Assembly (NCBI RefSeq): GCF_004551525.1
Contig: NZ_SATR01000016.1
Coordinates: 1 to 64,000, forward strand
DNA: 64,000 nt
Source: Vibrio ouci
Lineage (GTDB): Bacteria > Pseudomonadota > Gammaproteobacteria > Enterobacterales > Vibrionaceae
Reading direction: 5' to 3'
A program made the translations under genes and the position numbers. A model generated the notes under the pieces. The model did not search any database and was not told where the DNA came from. It saw only the letters and a list, made by a program, of their open reading frames with translations. Of the stretch, positions 17,444 to 26,783 are shown piece by piece; the stretch's first letter is position 1, and each line of letters begins with the position of its first letter.

Positions 17444-18349
17444 ATGAATAAGTGGCCTAGTCTCAAACAATTACATTATCTCATCACCCTGCATGAAACT
17501 CGTCACTTTAGTGAAGCGGCTGAAAAGTGTTTTGTCAGCCAGTCGACCTTAAGTAAAGGTATCCAAAACCTTGAAGAACTGATTGGCTGCCCTCTTTATG
17601 AAAAGAAAGATAAGAAAAGCCCATTGGTCTTTACCCAAGCAGGTGAGCTGGTGGTCCAGCAAGGTCGTGAGTTGCTGGCTAAAGGCCAAGATCTTGTCGA
17701 GCTTGGTCGCTTGTGCCAAGGGGATGAGATGGAAGGGCAGCTGCGCGTGGGTTGTATTCCAACGATCGCGCCTTTTTTATTGTGTGATTTAGTCCAAGAG
17801 GTCAATCAACGTTTTCCTCAACTGAACTTATTACTAAGAGAAGATACCACAACTAACCTTCTTGATGCACTGCGCCATGGTGAGCTAGATGTGTTGATCT
17901 TAGCCTTGCCAGTTGAGATTGACGGTATGGATAGCCGCATAGTCGGCAATGACCCGTTCAGAATGATCATCAGTCAAAATCAAGCGGACGCAATCCGAAC
18001 CCCAATCAAGTACGCCGACTTGCCGAATGAGTTTGTCTTCTTATTAGAGAAAGAGCACTGTCTAACAGAACACGCCGTTTCTGCATGTAAGCTAACTGAT
18101 AAAGAGAAGATTAACCCATTCTCCGCCACCAGTTTGCACACCTTAGTACAAATGGTTGCCAACGGTATGGGCACCACCTTTATTCCGCAAATGGCCATCG
18201 ACCATGGTCTGATAGAGAACCAAAACTTAGTCGTAGTAGATGCACCAGGACAGCAAGCACATCGCCATATTGGCCTAGTTTGGCGTCCAAGTTCATCGCG
18301 TGTGAGTACATTTGATCAATTAGCAGATGTTGTTTCTGAGCTACTTTAG
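17444..18349 (+). CDS. oxyR: Hydrogen peroxide sensor OxyR, OxyR2 type (LysR family)
   Basis: 301 residues from ATG 17444 (E. coli OxyR 305); a TTG 12 codons upstream is unlikely. HTH at about 4-40 (HETRHFSEAAEKCFVSQSTLSKGIQNLEE). The redox pair is Cys206 and Cys215 in EKEHC-LTEHAVSAC. Residue 204 is Glu; in V. vulnificus OxyR2, Glu204 beside Cys206/Cys215 makes the sensor hypersensitive to H2O2, where ordinary OxyR has Gly. Divergent from the peroxiredoxin gene it should activate. It may also act on the ahpC and ahpF operators. Confidence 0.93.
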   Translation: MNKWPSLKQLHYLITLHETRHFSEAAEKCFVSQSTLSKGIQNLEELIGCPLYEKKDKKSPLVFTQAGELVVQQGRELLAKGQDLVELGRLCQGDEMEGQLRVGCIPTIAPFLLCDLVQEVNQRFPQLNLLLREDTTTNLLDALRHGELDVLILALPVEIDGMDSRIVGNDPFRMIISQNQADAIRTPIKYADLPNEFVFLLEKEHCLTEHAVSACKLTDKEKINPFSATSLHTLVQMVANGMGTTFIPQMAIDHGLIENQNLVVVDAPGQQAHRHIGLVWRPSSSRVSTFDQLADVVSELL

Positions 18350-18384
18350 CGATAAGTAGTAGTCCAAATATCCCGTAAACCCAT

Positions 18385-18416
18385 AAAAAGCACACTGGTT
18401 TTAGTGTGCTTTTTAG
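18385..18416 (+). terminator. Terminator of oxyR
   Basis: AAAAAGCACACT pairs with AGTGTGCTTTTT around a 6-nt loop, ending in a T-run, 36 bp past the stop. Confidence 0.9.
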
Positions 18417-18443
18417 CATTTTATTCTGTTGGTGAACTTTGAC

Positions 18444-18516
18444 TTGTAAAATTTCACAACAGAATCTTGATGAAGCTTTCATTAAATTGTGAAATTTCAC
18501 AGTGTGAATTTTACAA
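18444..18516. repeat. Cluster of three TTGTRAAATTTYACAA-like palindromes
   Basis: TTGTAAAATTTCACAA (18444-18459), TGTGAAATTTCACA (18488-18501, perfect 14-bp palindrome) and TGTGAATTTTACAA (18503-18516). The outer two can also pair with each other. Regulator not recognised; too short for a CRP or Rex site. Confidence 0.6.
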
Positions 18517-18643
18517 CTCATAATTTTCTTCTTGTTTGATGAGGCGGTTGCATATCACCGTTAAGCCCAGTCTCATCTATGTTTCCCTTCGGATTATTAA
18601 AATCAAACGCCTGTTTGAAACGGTTTTACACTCCTAATTTCAC

Positions 18644-18658
18644 TGTAATTAAATTACG
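18644..18658 (+). promoter_or_regulatory. HexR operator upstream of aceB
   Basis: TGTAATTAAATTACG matches the HexR palindrome TGTAATWWWATTACA at 14 of 15 positions. HexR, which senses KDPG, is known to control central carbon genes including aceBA in Shewanella and related genera; the role here is inferred. Confidence 0.65.
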
Positions 18659-18970
18659 TAAGTAGTTACGTTTTGGTGATCGAAATCAATGGTTTGCGTG
18701 GCGCGGAATAAAACTTCGAATTTAACGTTTTGTTTACTTTAGTACTTTTACTCTAGTGTGGTTTGGTATAGCTTAAATGTAAGCCCAGTAAGACTTATGT
18801 CTAGATTGAAAAGCTCATTCGAGTCGGTCAATCTAACTGGCAAGACAACAAGAAACCTAGTCAGGTGACAATCAGTAAGGATGTTTGATTGTTGTTTGAT
18901 AGTTACAAATGTAATTAAGGTGACGTTCCGCTCGATGTGTTTATCGAAAGGTTCATAAAGGAAAAAGATT

Positions 18971-20617
18971 ATGCTTGCTAATACACCAGATAGAGACAAA
19001 ACAACAGTAGAAGCCCAAGAACCCCTACTAAACGAAGGCATGCTTAGTGTCACTGGTACCCTTTCACCAGAGCACCAAGCGATTTTCCCTGTTGAAGCCC
19101 AAACTTTTTTATCTCTGCTGTGTGATAAGTTCGCTAGTCAGGTTGAACAACTGCTTACTGCTCGTGAAGAGAAGCAAGCAAAGATCGATGCTGGTGAGCT
19201 GCCGGATTTCCTAGAGGATACGCAAGATATCCGTGAAGGAAGCTGGAAGATCCAAGGGATTCCACAAGATCTACAAGATCGCCGAGTAGAAATCACAGGT
19301 CCTACAGACCGCAAAATGGTGATTAATGCACTGAATGCCAATGTAAAAGTATTCATGGCGGACTTTGAAGACTCGATGGCACCCGCTTGGAGTAAGGTGC
19401 TGGATGGACAGATTAACTTGCGCGATGCAGTTAACGGCGACATCAGCTATACCAATCCGGTTAATGGCAAGCACTATGCGCTGGAGTCCGATCCAGCGGT
19501 TTTAATCTGCCGAGTACGTGGTCTACATCTAAAAGAAAAACACGTGACATTCAACGGTCAGATTATCCCAGGGGCGCTGTTTGACTTTGCGCTTTACTTT
19601 TACAACAACTACGCCAAATTGTTGAAAAAAGGCAGCGGTCCCTACTTTTATATTCCTAAGTTGCAGTCTCACAAAGAAGCGCAGTGGTGGAGCCAAGTAT
19701 TCCACTTCACTGAGGACTACTTTGGCCTAGATACTGGCACGATAAAGGCAACTGTTCTGATTGAAACTTTGCCTGCAGTGTTTGAGATGGATGAAATTTT
19801 GTTCTCACTCAAAGAGCACATCGTTGGCCTTAACTGTGGCCGTTGGGACTACATCTTTAGCTACATTAAAACTTTGAAGAAACACCCTGACCGCGTGCTG
19901 CCGGATCGTCAGGTGGTGACAATGGATAAGCCGTTCCTGAATGCCTACTCGCGTTTACTTGTTCGTACTTGTCACAAACGTGGTGCTTTCGCTATGGGAG
20001 GGATGGCCGCCTTTATCCCAGCGAAAGACCCACAAACCAATCAGCAGGTGCTCGATAAGGTCCATAACGATAAGTCGCTAGAAGCAAACAATGGACATGA
20101 CGGAACATGGGTTGCTCACCCAGGCTTAGCGGATACTGCTCTGGCTGTATTTGACTTGGCATTAGGAGAGCGCATTAACCAGCTAAACGTCTCACGACAT
20201 CAAGATGCGCCAGTTACAGCAGAAGATCTTCTCGCGCCTTGTGATGGTGAGATCACTGAACAAGGCATGCGTCATAACATTCGTGTTGCGCTGCAATACA
20301 TCGAAGCGTGGATCTCTGGCAATGGGTGTGTACCGATTTACGGCTTGATGGAAGATGCGGCAACCGCAGAAATTTCCCGCGCCTCAATCTGGCAATGGAT
20401 TCAACATGGCAAGGCGCTCGATAACGGCCAAACGGTCACTAATGAACTGTTTGAGCTCTACCTTGCAGAAGAAATTGAAGTAGTGAAAGAGGAAGTAGGG
20501 CAAGAGCGCTACGAATCTGGACGCTTTGAAGAAGCCGCAGTGCTGATGGCGAAACTGACCACCAGTGATGAATTAACCAATTTCTTAACTATTCCGGGTT
20601 ACGACTACTTGGACTAA
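18971..20617 (+). CDS. aceB: Malate synthase A
   Basis: 548 residues (E. coli 533). Condenses glyoxylate with acetyl-CoA to malate, second step of the glyoxylate shunt. Family landmarks: NALNANVKVFMADFEDSMAP, LICRVRGLHLKEKHV, FYIPKLQSHKEAQWW, VLIETLPAVFEMDEIL and LNCGRWDYIFSYIK. ATG follows AAAGGAAAAAGATT. First gene of aceB-aceA, behind a complex control region. Confidence 0.97.
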   Translation: MLANTPDRDKTTVEAQEPLLNEGMLSVTGTLSPEHQAIFPVEAQTFLSLLCDKFASQVEQLLTAREEKQAKIDAGELPDFLEDTQDIREGSWKIQGIPQDLQDRRVEITGPTDRKMVINALNANVKVFMADFEDSMAPAWSKVLDGQINLRDAVNGDISYTNPVNGKHYALESDPAVLICRVRGLHLKEKHVTFNGQIIPGALFDFALYFYNNYAKLLKKGSGPYFYIPKLQSHKEAQWWSQVFHFTEDYFGLDTGTIKATVLIETLPAVFEMDEILFSLKEHIVGLNCGRWDYIFSYIKTLKKHPDRVLPDRQVVTMDKPFLNAYSRLLVRTCHKRGAFAMGGMAAFIPAKDPQTNQQVLDKVHNDKSLEANNGHDGTWVAHPGLADTALAVFDLALGERINQLNVSRHQDAPVTAEDLLAPCDGEITEQGMRHNIRVALQYIEAWISGNGCVPIYGLMEDAATAEISRASIWQWIQHGKALDNGQTVTNELFELYLAEEIEVVKEEVGQERYESGRFEEAAVLMAKLTTSDELTNFLTIPGYDYLD

Positions 20618-20622
20618 AGGAC

Positions 20623-20650
20623 TCTGTCATCCTCACTATAGGGAATGACA
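20623..20650 (+). repeat. Dispersed palindromic repeat, short copy
   Basis: TGTCAT and ATGACA arms flank CCTCACTATAGGG; matches one end of the larger repeat at 31308-31443 (shared GGAATGAC and CCTCACT). It sits in the 152-bp aceB-aceA gap and can form a hairpin. Confidence 0.55.
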
Positions 20651-20769
20651 ACATATTCAAACAATAACGTGAATCGTCTGCGGCAGAGCAGGAAGTACTG
20701 CCAAGGAACAAGGAAACATAGCGCCCGTTACACAACATAAGAAGCGCTCATCAAAAGAGGGATAAACCG

Positions 20770-22083
20770 ATGACTAACTTAACTCGCCGCCAACAAATCG
20801 AAGCTCTGGAAAAAGACTGGGCAACTAACCCACGCTGGAAGAACGTTAAGCGTCCTTATACGGCTGAAGAAGTAGTAGAACTACGTGGCTCAATGGTGCC
20901 TGCTAACACCATCGCCCAACGTGGTGCTGACAAGCTGTGGTCACTGGTCAACGGTGATGCGAAAAAAGGCTATGTGAACTGTCTTGGTGCTCTAACGGGT
21001 GGTCAGGCTGTACAGCAAGCGAAAGCAGGCATCGAAGCGATTTACCTTTCTGGCTGGCAGGTAGCAGCAGATAACAACACGGCTTCAACTATGTACCCTG
21101 ACCAATCACTGTACCCAGTAGACTCTGTTCCTTCAGTGGTTAAGCGCATCAATAACTCATTCCGCCGCGCTGACCAAATTCAGTGGTCAAATGGTAAGTC
21201 GCCAGAATCAGAAGGTGGTATTGATTACTTCCTACCAATCGTAGCGGATGCTGAAGCAGGCTTTGGTGGTGTACTTAACGCTTACGAACTAATGAAGTCG
21301 ATGATTGATGCGGGCGCAGCTGGTGTTCACTTTGAAGACCAATTAGCGTCAGTGAAGAAGTGTGGCCACATGGGCGGTAAAGTACTGGTTCCAACTCAAG
21401 AAGCAGTGCAAAAGCTAGTCGCTGCTCGCCTAGCGGCAGACGTTTCAGGAACGACAACACTGGTTATCGCTCGTACCGATGCAAACGCAGCTGACCTGAT
21501 TACTTCTGATTGTGATTCATACGATGCGGACTTCATTGAAGGTGAACGTACCCAAGAAGGTTTCTACCGTGTTCGTGCTGGCATTGACCAAGCGATCTCT
21601 CGCGGTCTAGCTTACGCGCCATACGCTGACCTAATCTGGTGTGAAACAGCAACGCCGTGTCTAGAAGAAGCGCGTAAGTTTGCTGAAGCGATTCATGCGG
21701 AATACCCAGGACAATTGTTGGCTTACAACTGTTCACCTTCGTTCAACTGGGAGAAAAACCTCGATGCAGAGACGATTGCTAAGTTCCAGCAAGAACTGTC
21801 GGACATGGGTTACAAGTACCAGTTCATCACGCTAGCGGGTATTCACAACATGTGGTTCAACATGTTCGAACTTGCGCATGATTACGCACAAGGTGAAGGT
21901 ATGCGCCACTACGTTGAGAAAGTTCAGCGTCCTGAGTTCCAAGCGGCAGAAAAAGGTTACACCTTCGTAGCTCACCAACAAGAAGTGGGTACAGGTTACT
22001 TCGATAAGATGACTAACACGATTCAAGGTGGTAACTCTTCAGTCACTGCATTGACGGGGTCAACCGAAGAAGACCAATTCTAA
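20770..22083 (+). CDS. aceA: Isocitrate lyase
   Basis: 437 residues (E. coli 434). Splits isocitrate to succinate and glyoxylate. The catalytic signature [14 protein letters not shown] is present near residue 197, with GWQVAADNN and [11 protein letters not shown] for metal/substrate binding. ATG follows AAGAGGGATAAACCG. Second gene of aceB-aceA; followed by a large stem-loop and a terminator. Codon use is strongly biased. Confidence 0.98.
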   Translation: MTNLTRRQQIEALEKDWATNPRWKNVKRPYTAEEVVELRGSMVPANTIAQRGADKLWSLVNGDAKKGYVNCLGALTGGQAVQQAKAGIEAIYLSGWQVAADNNTASTMYPDQSLYPVDSVPSVVKRINNSFRRADQIQWSNGKSPESEGGIDYFLPIVADAEAGFGGVLNAYELMKSMIDAGAAGVHFEDQLASVKKCGHMGGKVLVPTQEAVQKLVAARLAADVSGTTTLVIARTDANAADLITSDCDSYDADFIEGERTQEGFYRVRAGIDQAISRGLAYAPYADLIWCETATPCLEEARKFAEAIHAEYPGQLLAYNCSPSFNWEKNLDAETIAKFQQELSDMGYKYQFITLAGIHNMWFNMFELAHDYAQGEGMRHYVEKVQRPEFQAAEKGYTFVAHQQEVGTGYFDKMTNTIQGGNSSVTALTGSTEEDQF

Positions 22084-22108
22084 GAATCCCTAGCCATTAG
22101 TACCGCAT

Positions 22109-22144
22109 CTAGTGAGCCATAATACGCAGGCTTTGGCTCACTAG
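22109..22144 (+). repeat. Stem-loop after aceA
   Basis: CTAGTGAGCC pairs perfectly with GGCTCACTAG around a 16-nt loop, 25 bp past the stop. No T-run; probably an mRNA 3' structure upstream of the real terminator. Confidence 0.6.
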
Positions 22145-22192
22145 ACTTTGGGTATGGATATTCTGTTTAGGCATAAACTTTGACATGCTTTT

Positions 22193-22217
22193 GAGCGGCT
22201 TTCGCCGCTCTTTTTTA
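22193..22217 (+). terminator. Terminator of aceBA
   Basis: GAGCGGC pairs with GCCGCTC around TTTC and is followed by six T. The convergent chemoreceptor gene stops at 22219. Confidence 0.87.
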
Positions 22218-22218
22218 T

Positions 22219-24159
22219 TTAAAGCTTAAAGAAGCTCAACAGTTCTTTTTGTTTCACTGCCAGATTCGATAGCTCATCACTGGCTCGTTTACTGTCTTCG
22301 ATACCTGATACGTTTTTGTTCACCAGATCAAACGCTTGAGATACATTTTCTGAGATGTCTTGAGTCACGCCTGACTGCTCTTCTGATGCTGTTGCTACTT
22401 GCGTGTTCATATCTGAAATCAGTGACACGGAATCGGTAATTGAAGAAAACGCGGAGCGAAGCTGTTCGCTGTATTTACGAGAATCTTCAGCAAGGGTTAA
22501 GTTAGACTGCATATATTGATTCGCGTCTTTCGCTTGAGCTTGTAAGCGCGAAATGATCTCTTGAATATCAACCGTCGATTGTTGCGTTTTCGCCGCTAAT
22601 GAGCGGACTTCATCTGCTACTACTGCAAAGCCTCGACCTTGCTCGCCAGCACGCGCTGCCTCGATTGCTGCGTTCAGTGCGAGTAGGTTAGTCTGCTCCG
22701 AAATGGAGTTAATTACTTCAACTACGGTGCCGATCTCGACCGAGTACTCTTGCAATTGATTAACGATCTTAGAGGTTTCTTCGATGGAGCTGTCTACTTT
22801 CTGCGAAACCTCGTCGGAAGAATCGAGTATACGGCCACCTTCAACCACATTATTGGTGGCATCGCTAGCGGCTGTTTCTGCGTTTGCCGCGTTTTGGCTC
22901 ACTTCAGACGCGGTGCTTGATAGCTCATTGATGGCGGTTGCGATCTGTTCAACTTGGCTTAGCTCTTGTTGAGCGTTATTTTCTGTTTCAGTCATGATGC
23001 CTGTTAATGACATCGATGAAGAGGAAACGTTATCAGAGATTTGATGGAAGCCCTCGATGATACGGCGTAGCTCTTGGCGCATCTGTAGAATATTGGCGTA
23101 GATGCCCGTTTCGTTACCAGACGTAGTGATTTGAGTAGAAAGATTACCTGAGGCCACTTCAGCAACCATCTCTTGGATCTGACTAGGTTCACCACCGACA
23201 ACTTTCAGCACGCTACGATAGATGGCGACAGCGATACCCATTGCACTGATGACCACGATGATAGAAAGAACAATCAAGGTTATTTGAGCGCTGGCAAAGC
23301 GTTCAACCATTTCAGGGCCGACGGAGTCCTGCTTATCCTTGGTGGCGAGTTTTATCTCTTCTATCGTCCTTGCAGCTGAGGCCCCCATCACATCCAAGGT
23401 TCCCGAGATGATCTGATTGCGGGAGTTGATGGTTTGGACCACTTCGGCAAAAGTGCTTCGATACTGGTCGAAAGCTTGCTGGAATGCTTTTAGATTCGAC
23501 ACTTGTTGCGCTGATATCAGTTGAGACTCAACTTTATCGGATAACTCGGCAACCCGTGAAAACTCTTTCTCTGCTCGCTCAGCATCACTTTGCGAATTAC
23601 TGGTTAGAAACTTAGATGCGTAGAGGCGAGACAGCAATAAGTGTTGTTGTAAAGTACCTGCGCTGATTGCCACGTCTAAATCATCTTCAGTTGCCGCTCG
23701 GTTCATAATCTCCGTTACCGACTTACGCATATTTAGGCCAGTTGGGTCGAGTTGATCCTTAACTAGTGCATTGCGTTGGTTGACCAACTGGATGACCTGA
23801 TTAAAGCCGTCTTTATATTGCTTGAGCTGATTTTCAATCGAGACGAAATCTGATTTATGTAAATCGTCTAGGTGTGAGTCAAGGACGCCTTCAATTAAGC
23901 TGATAGAGGTGGTGACTCGCTTATCTAGCTCTGCAATATTCGCGGTGTCATGATTTTTAATGTACTTAAGCGCAGCGAGGCGAGCCTCTAGAATATTTGC
24001 TTGAATTCTACCGGTGGAAACACTGGTTAACGCAAGAGCTCGATAGGTGTTAAAACCGTCACTTGACTGATAAAAACGCAGTGAAGCAACGACTGAAATG
24101 ATCAAAATAAGGCCTAGGATTACCCCAAACCCTAGAGTTAATAGTTTTTTAAGGCTCAT
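22219..24159 (-). CDS. Methyl-accepting chemotaxis protein
   Basis: 646 residues from ATG 24159, which places the first membrane helix ([24 protein letters not shown]) at the N-terminus; a 19-residue upstream extension is less likely. A long periplasmic helical ligand domain (about 35-300) is followed by a second membrane helix ([22 protein letters not shown]), a HAMP-like linker and the cytoplasmic signalling domain with the highly conserved tip [20 protein letters not shown] and [13 protein letters not shown]. Ligand unknown. No CheR/CheB tether pentapeptide at the C-terminus (ends LLSFFKL). Confidence 0.92.
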   Translation of the reverse strand: MSLKKLLTLGFGVILGLILIISVVASLRFYQSSDGFNTYRALALTSVSTGRIQANILEARLAALKYIKNHDTANIAELDKRVTTSISLIEGVLDSHLDDLHKSDFVSIENQLKQYKDGFNQVIQLVNQRNALVKDQLDPTGLNMRKSVTEIMNRAATEDDLDVAISAGTLQQHLLLSRLYASKFLTSNSQSDAERAEKEFSRVAELSDKVESQLISAQQVSNLKAFQQAFDQYRSTFAEVVQTINSRNQIISGTLDVMGASAARTIEEIKLATKDKQDSVGPEMVERFASAQITLIVLSIIVVISAMGIAVAIYRSVLKVVGGEPSQIQEMVAEVASGNLSTQITTSGNETGIYANILQMRQELRRIIEGFHQISDNVSSSSMSLTGIMTETENNAQQELSQVEQIATAINELSSTASEVSQNAANAETAASDATNNVVEGGRILDSSDEVSQKVDSSIEETSKIVNQLQEYSVEIGTVVEVINSISEQTNLLALNAAIEAARAGEQGRGFAVVADEVRSLAAKTQQSTVDIQEIISRLQAQAKDANQYMQSNLTLAEDSRKYSEQLRSAFSSITDSVSLISDMNTQVATASEEQSGVTQDISENVSQAFDLVNKNVSGIEDSKRASDELSNLAVKQKELLSFFKL

Positions 24160-24332
24160 ACCAATGTCCCTGTTTGGCGTTAGTGAGGAATAGGTTTGAA
24201 CTGACGATATGTACAATTTGATTGATATAATTATAAGTAAATTATAATGGGGATATTTGGATTCTGCTGATTTTGAAACAAGGAAATCTAAATAAGCTGA
24301 TAAGGTAGAACTTAAATGGCTGAAGGTTTAGG

Positions 24333-24371
24333 AAAATTGCTGACATTAACATCGTAGATGTCAGCAATTTT
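24333..24371 (-). terminator. Terminator of the scr operon
   Basis: AAAATTGCTGACAT pairs with ATGTCAGCAATTTT, a perfect 14-bp stem with an 11-nt loop, just past the scrK stop; the T-run is the end of the stem on the minus strand. Confidence 0.8.
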
Positions 24372-24377
24372 GGGGCG

Positions 24378-25301
24378 TTAATGGCGAAGATAAGAGAGCA
24401 GTCGTGAGCGATCGGGTAATGCACTCATTGCGCCTTTTTTCGTGGTTGCTAATGCGCCGCAGATATTGCCCCAGCGAACGGCTTCAATCACTTTAGCTTC
24501 ATGCTGCCAATCATCATGCTGGGAGAGGTAGGCAAGTAAGCCACTGACAAATGCGTCTCCAGCTCCTGTCGTATCGACAACGTTGACGGATATTGAATCG
24601 ACTTGGTGTTGCTGACCGTTAACGATCGCCAGTGCGCCATTTTCTCCTAGGGTGATGAGCACCAGAGGAATCGAGTAGTGAGATAGCTCTGTTAATCCCT
24701 CATCAAGAGAGCAAGTCTCCGTTAAATAGAGTAGCTCTTCTTCTGAAAACTTAACCACGTCTGCCATTTCAATCGCACTCATCACAACGGGACGAATCTC
24801 TTGCGGCTGCTGCCATACTTCATCACGTAGGTTGGGATCAAAGCTGACAAAGCCATTTGCCTCTTTCATCGCTTTCATTGCTGCTAAGGTCGTTGAACGG
24901 CTCGGTTCATTCGCTAAGGCAATCGAACAGCAGTGAAGCCATTGGTTAGCTATAAACGAAGGGATATCAGAGAGCTGAGTGAATTGGTCAGCGCTAGGCT
25001 TAACCATAAAGGTAAACGAACGCTCACCTTGGTCGTCAAGATCAACAATCACGGTAGAGGTTCGTTGCTCAGGGTCGAGTTTGAGGCTTGTTGTATCAAC
25101 ATTTTCTTTGTTAAGCACATTCGCCATAAATCGGCCCAGAGGATCATCTCCAACTCGGCCAAAAAAGGCACAGTCACCACCAAGGCGAGCAATCCCGACC
25201 GCAACGTTCGCCGGTGCGCCGCCCGGACATTTTAAGTAGCTATTGTCGCTATCTGGAATCAGATCCACCACTGCATCACCGGTGAGCCAAACTTTGTTCA
25301 T
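24378..25301 (-). CDS. scrK: Fructokinase (PfkB/ribokinase family)
   Basis: 307 residues from ATG 25301 (AAGGA upstream). Phosphorylates the fructose released by ScrB. PfkB signatures: N-terminal CPGGAPANVAVGIARLGGD and C-terminal VDTTGAGDAFVSGLLAYL with the catalytic Asp. Substrate assignment comes from context: last gene of scrB-scrA-scrK. A 10-bp stem-loop in the gap from scrA may set relative expression. Confidence 0.92.
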   Translation of the reverse strand: MNKVWLTGDAVVDLIPDSDNSYLKCPGGAPANVAVGIARLGGDCAFFGRVGDDPLGRFMANVLNKENVDTTSLKLDPEQRTSTVIVDLDDQGERSFTFMVKPSADQFTQLSDIPSFIANQWLHCCSIALANEPSRSTTLAAMKAMKEANGFVSFDPNLRDEVWQQPQEIRPVVMSAIEMADVVKFSEEELLYLTETCSLDEGLTELSHYSIPLVLITLGENGALAIVNGQQHQVDSISVNVVDTTGAGDAFVSGLLAYLSQHDDWQHEAKVIEAVRWGNICGALATTKKGAMSALPDRSRLLSYLRH

Positions 25302-25354
25302 GATTCGTTCCTTGCAAAGGCGCCCATCGGAGCATAGCAAGATGGGCTAGATCA

Positions 25355-25382
25355 TTGGTGCACCTAGGGGGCGGTGCACCAA
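25355..25382 (-). repeat. Stem-loop between scrA and scrK
   Basis: TTGGTGCACC pairs with GGTGCACCAA around TAGGGGGC; each arm core (GGTGCACC) is itself palindromic. No T-run, so likely an intercistronic mRNA structure. Confidence 0.65.
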
Positions 25383-25393
25383 CGAATTTATGG

Positions 25394-26767
25394 TTATTGA
25401 CTATTTTTTATTGGGTTGTAGATATGGGTCAAGACAAAAGCGGTCGCAAATGCACTAGCAATAACCGTTAGATAGCCTAGAACTGCCGTTAATGATTGTG
25501 AGTAAAGTAAGATACCCGGAATAAAGGTGATGCCCATACCAGTTGCACTGATGTTTAGCACGTAAGTCACTAATCCACCCACGGCGCCACCGACCATACC
25601 AAACATAAACACTTTGCCGTATTGAAGGTTTACACCAAACAGTAGCGGCTCAGTGATACCAAACAGTGTCGACATTGAGGCGCTGTAAGCATTACCTTTC
25701 TTAATCTTATCTTTTAATAGCGTTGCAACCGCGATTGCAGCGCCAAATTGACCAGCCATTGAAGCCGTACCTAGTGGCTGAAGTGGGTTTACCCCTGTTT
25801 CATTAAGCAGGCCGATTTCAATCACGCCTAATGCGTGGTGCAGACCAGTGATAACGATCATCTGCTGTACAGCACCATATAGGATGTAACCTAGACCAAG
25901 TGGCAGGTCGAGTGCTATGCGTACCAATGATGTACAGCCGTGCTCAATGGTTTGTAGGATTGGGCCAAAGCCGAACAGGATGACGAATACCGCAATGGTG
26001 ATGGTCAAAAATGGCGTAAAGACTAAGTCCATACTGGCTGGAATAAAGCGTCGCAGGTTACGCTCTAAGTAAGAGACAAACCAACCGGCAAAGATTGCAG
26101 GCAGTACCGTACCTTGGTAGCCCACCAGTGGGAAGTTGATACCAAGCAGATTGACCATCATTGGCTCTGCGCCACCATTAGCAACCACCCAAGCATTAGG
26201 CAGTTGCGGAGCAACCATCATCAAGCCCACAACAATGGCGATAATGGCATTGCCACCAAATTTCTTTGCCGCAGAATAAGCGATTAAAACGGGTAAGAAG
26301 GCAAAAGCGGTATCGGTCAGCATACTAAATAAGGCTAATGTCTCTGGTGAGAAATCGACGCCTGAGTGCAGCATCATACCGCGTAACCCCATCAATAAGC
26401 CGGTCGTTACTAGCGCTGGGATAAGCGGAATCAAAATATCAGCAAGCGTACGAACGACTTTGTGGCTTGCCGTCATATCGGCAAATGCATCTTGTTTGAA
26501 GTCGTTCGTTTCAAACTCACCACCCAAGGCGCGCTTAAGCGAATCATAGACATGAGAAACCTTACCAGTACCAATGATGAATTGGTGTTGGCCTGACTGG
26601 TAAAAGTAACCGCTGATTTGGTTAATCTCTTTTGCTTTATCAGTATTGACCTTGTCATTGTCTTTAAGGATGAGGCGCAGGCGCGTAGCACAATGCTCAG
26701 CGTTGCGGATGTTGTCTAGGCCCCCGATACTATCCAGTATCTCGGTTACGGTAGCGTCATAATTCAT
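25394..26767 (-). CDS. scrA: Sucrose-specific PTS enzyme IIBC
   Basis: About 457 residues from ATG 26767 (MNYDATVTEIL), which fits other ScrA proteins; a GTG four codons earlier is possible. Transports and phosphorylates sucrose to sucrose-6-phosphate. N-terminal EIIB domain with the phosphorylated Cys in NAEHCATRLRLIL; EIIC membrane domain from about 105, with glucose-superfamily motif FGITEPLLFGVNLQ. No fused EIIA, so it must borrow Crr/EIIA-Glc. Only 16 bp after scrB. Confidence 0.93.
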   Translation of the reverse strand: MNYDATVTEILDSIGGLDNIRNAEHCATRLRLILKDNDKVNTDKAKEINQISGYFYQSGQHQFIIGTGKVSHVYDSLKRALGGEFETNDFKQDAFADMTASHKVVRTLADILIPLIPALVTTGLLMGLRGMMLHSGVDFSPETLALFSMLTDTAFAFLPVLIAYSAAKKFGGNAIIAIVVGLMMVAPQLPNAWVVANGGAEPMMVNLLGINFPLVGYQGTVLPAIFAGWFVSYLERNLRRFIPASMDLVFTPFLTITIAVFVILFGFGPILQTIEHGCTSLVRIALDLPLGLGYILYGAVQQMIVITGLHHALGVIEIGLLNETGVNPLQPLGTASMAGQFGAAIAVATLLKDKIKKGNAYSASMSTLFGITEPLLFGVNLQYGKVFMFGMVGGAVGGLVTYVLNISATGMGITFIPGILLYSQSLTAVLGYLTVIASAFATAFVLTHIYNPIKNSQ

Positions 26768-26783
26768 TCTGTTCACCACTTTA

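Larger units (their letters stand above)
18417..18970. other. Long control region upstream of aceB
   Basis: About 550 bp without a gene between the oxyR terminator and aceB. It holds three TTGTRAAATTTYACAA-like palindromes (18444-18516), a Cra-like core TGAAACGGTTTT (18616-18627), a HexR site (18644-18658) and a second half HexR sequence TGTAATTAA (18910-18918). The aceB leader is probably long. Confidence 0.65.

Noticed and set aside
18748..19053. Minus-strand frame upstream of aceB
   Set aside because: It runs across the aceB start and control region with poor codon use and no ribosome site.
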